Positions 29,217 to 30,368 of a DNA stretch of 30,368 nucleotides are shown piece by piece. The notes beneath the pieces are model-generated. The model was not told the DNA's origin, did not search any database, and saw only the letters and a list, made by a program, of their open reading frames with translations. Where the stretch lies: positions 1-30,368 of the IMG/VR virus record IMGVR_UViG_3300017956_000078; one strand, given 5' to 3'. Each line of letters starts with the position of its first letter. The first letter of the stretch is position 1. The position numbers were made by a program, and so were the translations under genes. This DNA is from a virus.

Positions 29217-29468
29217 TCAAACCTTTTTCGCCCGGCCCCGCGTCAACGGTTCCGGATAACTCTTTAATCGTTTCCGATCCGTTTTTTCGATTCCAATAAT
29301 TTCGCCTTCATCGTCGCGAACAACTTGAAAGCGTTCCGTGAGTAGCAACCAAAGAATGCGTTGAATGAATGCGCCCCGGCTTTCGCCTTTGATCAAAAGA
29401 TTTTCATCAACGGCTTTCAAATACCCTTCCGGCGTATGAATCGTCGTTGTATCCCTGCCCTTTGCCAT
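29217..29468 (-). CDS. Ribbon-helix-helix-like small protein
   Basis: This encodes 83 residues from ATG 29468, which follows GGAAAGGC; an in-frame ATG upstream lies across the terminator and is not used. The N-terminal ~50 residues, TTTIHTPEGYLKAVDENLLI then GESRGAFIQRILWLLLTE, follow the strand-helix-turn-helix pattern of MetJ/Arc-type DNA-binding proteins ('vDe...g.sRs.fI...l'). The C-terminal tail is basic. As a dimeric regulator it could bind the 8-bp palindromes found at the four promoters, but nothing in the sequence proves this. Confidence 0.68.
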   Translation of the reverse strand: MAKGRDTTTIHTPEGYLKAVDENLLIKGESRGAFIQRILWLLLTERFQVVRDDEGEIIGIEKTDRKRLKSYPEPLTRGRAKKV

Positions 29469-29485
29469 TGCTTTGCCTTTCCATA

Positions 29486-29522
29486 AAAAACAAAAAGATC
29501 GGCCCGGCAACAAACCGGGCCG
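29486..29522 (-). terminator. Rho-independent terminator after the 29529-29786 gene
   Basis: Arms CGGCCCGG (29500-29507) and CCGGGCCG (29515-29522), 7-base loop, followed by ATCT5GT6 on the minus strand. It is nearly the same sequence as the terminator at 14778-14800. Confidence 0.85.
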
Positions 29523-29528
29523 CCTGAA

Positions 29529-29786
29529 TCATTCGGTTTCAAAATCGTTTTGAAGCCGTGTCGGGTAAGTGACATAGTGAACGCCCAAGTTTTCCGAGTA
29601 ACCGGAAGCAACTTTTTCGGAATCATTCAGCTTGTAAGCGATTCGCCATTTGAAAACCCGAAGTGTTTCAACTTCGCTTCCGAAAACTGTAATCCAGCCG
29701 CCTTGAATGCGAACCCGAACTTCGCCCAATGCGAACAACCGGATTTCATGAACCATTTGTTGAAGTTGATTGTTTGAAGCTTTCAT
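29529..29786 (-). CDS. Small protein, 85 aa, single gene of unit 4
   Basis: ATG 29786 is preceded by GAAAGGCGCGGAA; the extension MKGAE is the SD. The protein is mostly beta with alternating charged and hydrophobic residues (ALGEVRVRIQGGWITVFGSE). It is the only gene between promoter 4 and the terminator at 29486. No function is recognised. Confidence 0.75.
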   Translation of the reverse strand: MKASNNQLQQMVHEIRLFALGEVRVRIQGGWITVFGSEVETLRVFKWRIAYKLNDSEKVASGYSENLGVHYVTYPTRLQNDFETE

Positions 29787-29812
29787 TTCCGCGCCTTTCA
29801 AAAAGTTGTTTG

Positions 29813-29821
29813 CCTTGCCTT
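29813..29821 (-). promoter_or_regulatory. Leader AAGGCAAGG motif without local stem (unit 4)
   Basis: The same 9-base motif as the loops in units 1 and 3 lies at the same place between promoter and SD. No short pairing flanks it, only a possible A/T-rich long-range stem. It is the exception to the hairpin rule. Confidence 0.4.
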
Positions 29822-29830
29822 ATGTTTTTA

Positions 29831-29868
29831 ATGATATCATTTATCGGCACGCCGTCAATGTGAATTCA
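29831..29868 (-). promoter_or_regulatory. Phage promoter 4 with paired palindromes
   Basis: -35 TTGACG (29858-29853), 16-base spacer, -10 TATCAT (29836-29831). TGATATCA (29832-29839) overlaps the -10; TGAATTCA (29861-29868) lies two bases upstream of the -35; centres are 29 bases apart. Confidence 0.75.
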
Positions 29869-29887
29869 ATCTTTTTTGTGAATTCAG

Positions 29888-29916
29888 AAAAAAAAACGGC
29901 CCGCCGAAACGGGCCG
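29888..29916 (-). terminator. Strong rho-independent terminator
   Basis: Arms CGGCCCG (29897-29903) and CGGGCCG (29910-29916), 6-base loop, followed by nine T residues (29896-29888). It ends the unit of the 29934-30245 gene just upstream of promoter 4. Confidence 0.85.
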
Positions 29917-29933
29917 CCCAAACGCCAGCCGAA

Positions 29934-30245
29934 TCATTTTGCTTTTTTCAACATCCCTTCAATATGCCAAACGTTCAAAATAACCCATGCCCGCCGAAAC
30001 GCCTGTTCCGACGAATCGCGAACGTGCGACCAATCAAAGCATTGTTCCGCTGCGAACTGTTCGTTGATGATTCCGAAGCCGTCAAACGTCATGTAAAGCG
30101 TTCGCCATTGCTTGTCGGTAATGCTCCAACGATCTTCGCCGTCTCGCGCCATGTAACGCATAACGGCATTCCGAACGGTTTCAAAATCCATTTTCGCAAC
30201 TTCGGTTTCAATCTTTGAAGAAACTTTTTTTTGTGTCGTAAACAT
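29934..30245 (-). CDS. Hypothetical protein, 103 aa
   Basis: ATG 30245 has GAAAGGCGCGGAA upstream. The protein is helical with many aromatic residues (DRWSITDKQWRTLYMTFDGF, then RRAWVILNVWHIEGM). It sits between two terminators and may be a single-gene unit whose promoter would lie beyond the small stretch at the right edge or is supplied by readthrough. No family is recognised. Confidence 0.74.
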   Translation of the reverse strand: MFTTQKKVSSKIETEVAKMDFETVRNAVMRYMARDGEDRWSITDKQWRTLYMTFDGFGIINEQFAAEQCFDWSHVRDSSEQAFRRAWVILNVWHIEGMLKKAK

Positions 30246-30266
30246 TTCCGCGCCTTTCGATTTCGA

Positions 30267-30298
30267 GAGAAAAGAACGGGCCGCCGATTGACGGCCCG
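30267..30298 (-). terminator. GC hairpin at the right edge
   Basis: Arms 30277-30285 and 30290-30298 pair over 9 bases with one wobble; TTCTTTTCTC follows on the minus strand. It is nearly identical to the hairpin at 1397-1417. It closes the partial gene at the right edge. Confidence 0.65.
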
Positions 30299-30310
30299 CG
30301 TTGCCAGTTT

Positions 30311-30368
30311 TCAGAATGAGAGAAACAAACCGGTTCGGCCTTCGATCAACTCTTGCAGTTGATCGGCA
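30311..30368 (-). CDS. C-terminal fragment of a gene cut by the window edge
   Basis: The open frame encodes ADQLQELIEGRTGLFLSF before a TGA. The helical fragment, followed at the right spacing by a terminator, looks like the end of a real gene, but it is too short to identify. Confidence 0.5.
   Translation of the reverse strand, partial: ADQLQELIEGRTGLFLSF

Noticed and set aside
1-30368. tRNA genes, CRISPR arrays, integrase or insertion sequences
   Set aside because: I looked for cloverleaf ends, regularly spaced direct repeats and transposase or integrase motifs and saw none.

Overview
The window is a stretch of a tailed-phage (Caudoviricetes) genome or a prophage. All 52 genes I support lie on the minus strand, so transcription runs from high to low coordinates. 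The phage assignment rests on an HK97-type portal, a large terminase, a Mu gpF-like minor head protein and the first 169 residues of a prohead protease, together with a phage recombination set. I see no integrase, repressor, tRNA, rRNA or CRISPR array. The host cannot be named from the sequence. A csrA gene, clear Shine-Dalgarno (SD) sites and sigma70-like promoters point to a bacterium. The matrixin-like protease and exported methyltransferase homologue would suit Planctomycetota or a related group, but that is only a guess.

Layout in transcription order. (1) 30368-22664: small unknown genes, a ribbon-helix-helix-like protein, CsrA, a coiled-coil ATPase, a YqaJ/lambda-type exonuclease, a RecT annealing protein, two likely replication proteins (winged-helix and helicase-loader-like), an HhH-like protein and a RuvC-like resolvase. 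(2) 22667-21866: two unknown genes. (3) 21838-18287: an envelope or lysis-like module behind its own promoter. It holds a membrane coiled-coil protein, a permuted NlpC/P60-type hydrolase, a membrane-anchored protein with a Pro/Glu/Thr linker, a matrix-metalloproteinase-like protease with a cysteine switch, and a methyltransferase with a signal peptide. (4) 18190-10805: small accessory genes, including a DUF932 protein, an SNase-like nuclease, another methyltransferase and zinc-ribbon proteins. (5) 10719-1: packaging and head genes (possible small terminase, large terminase, portal, minor head protein, prohead protease), interrupted by a sulfotransferase and several small zinc-binding proteins.

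The most unusual structure is a set of four near-identical promoters (about 1938, 15769, 17088 and 29831). Each has a TTGAc-type -35, a 16-bp spacer and a TATCAT -10. An 8-bp palindrome TGATATCA overlaps the -10, and a second palindrome (TGAATTCA or TGATATCA) lies just upstream of the -35. Each is followed by a leader containing AAGGCAAGG or a close variant. In three of the four this motif sits in the loop of a hairpin whose stem sequence differs but still pairs. The leader ends in the SD GAAAGGCGCGGAA, then comes a gene and a GC-rich hairpin. These look like self-contained mini transcription units spread through the genome.

Genes are tightly packed and often overlap as ATGA. The longest gap without a gene is under 160 bases, so no stretch over 300 bases lacks a gene. 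Gene starts were moved from the longest open frame to the start supported by an SD where one was visible.
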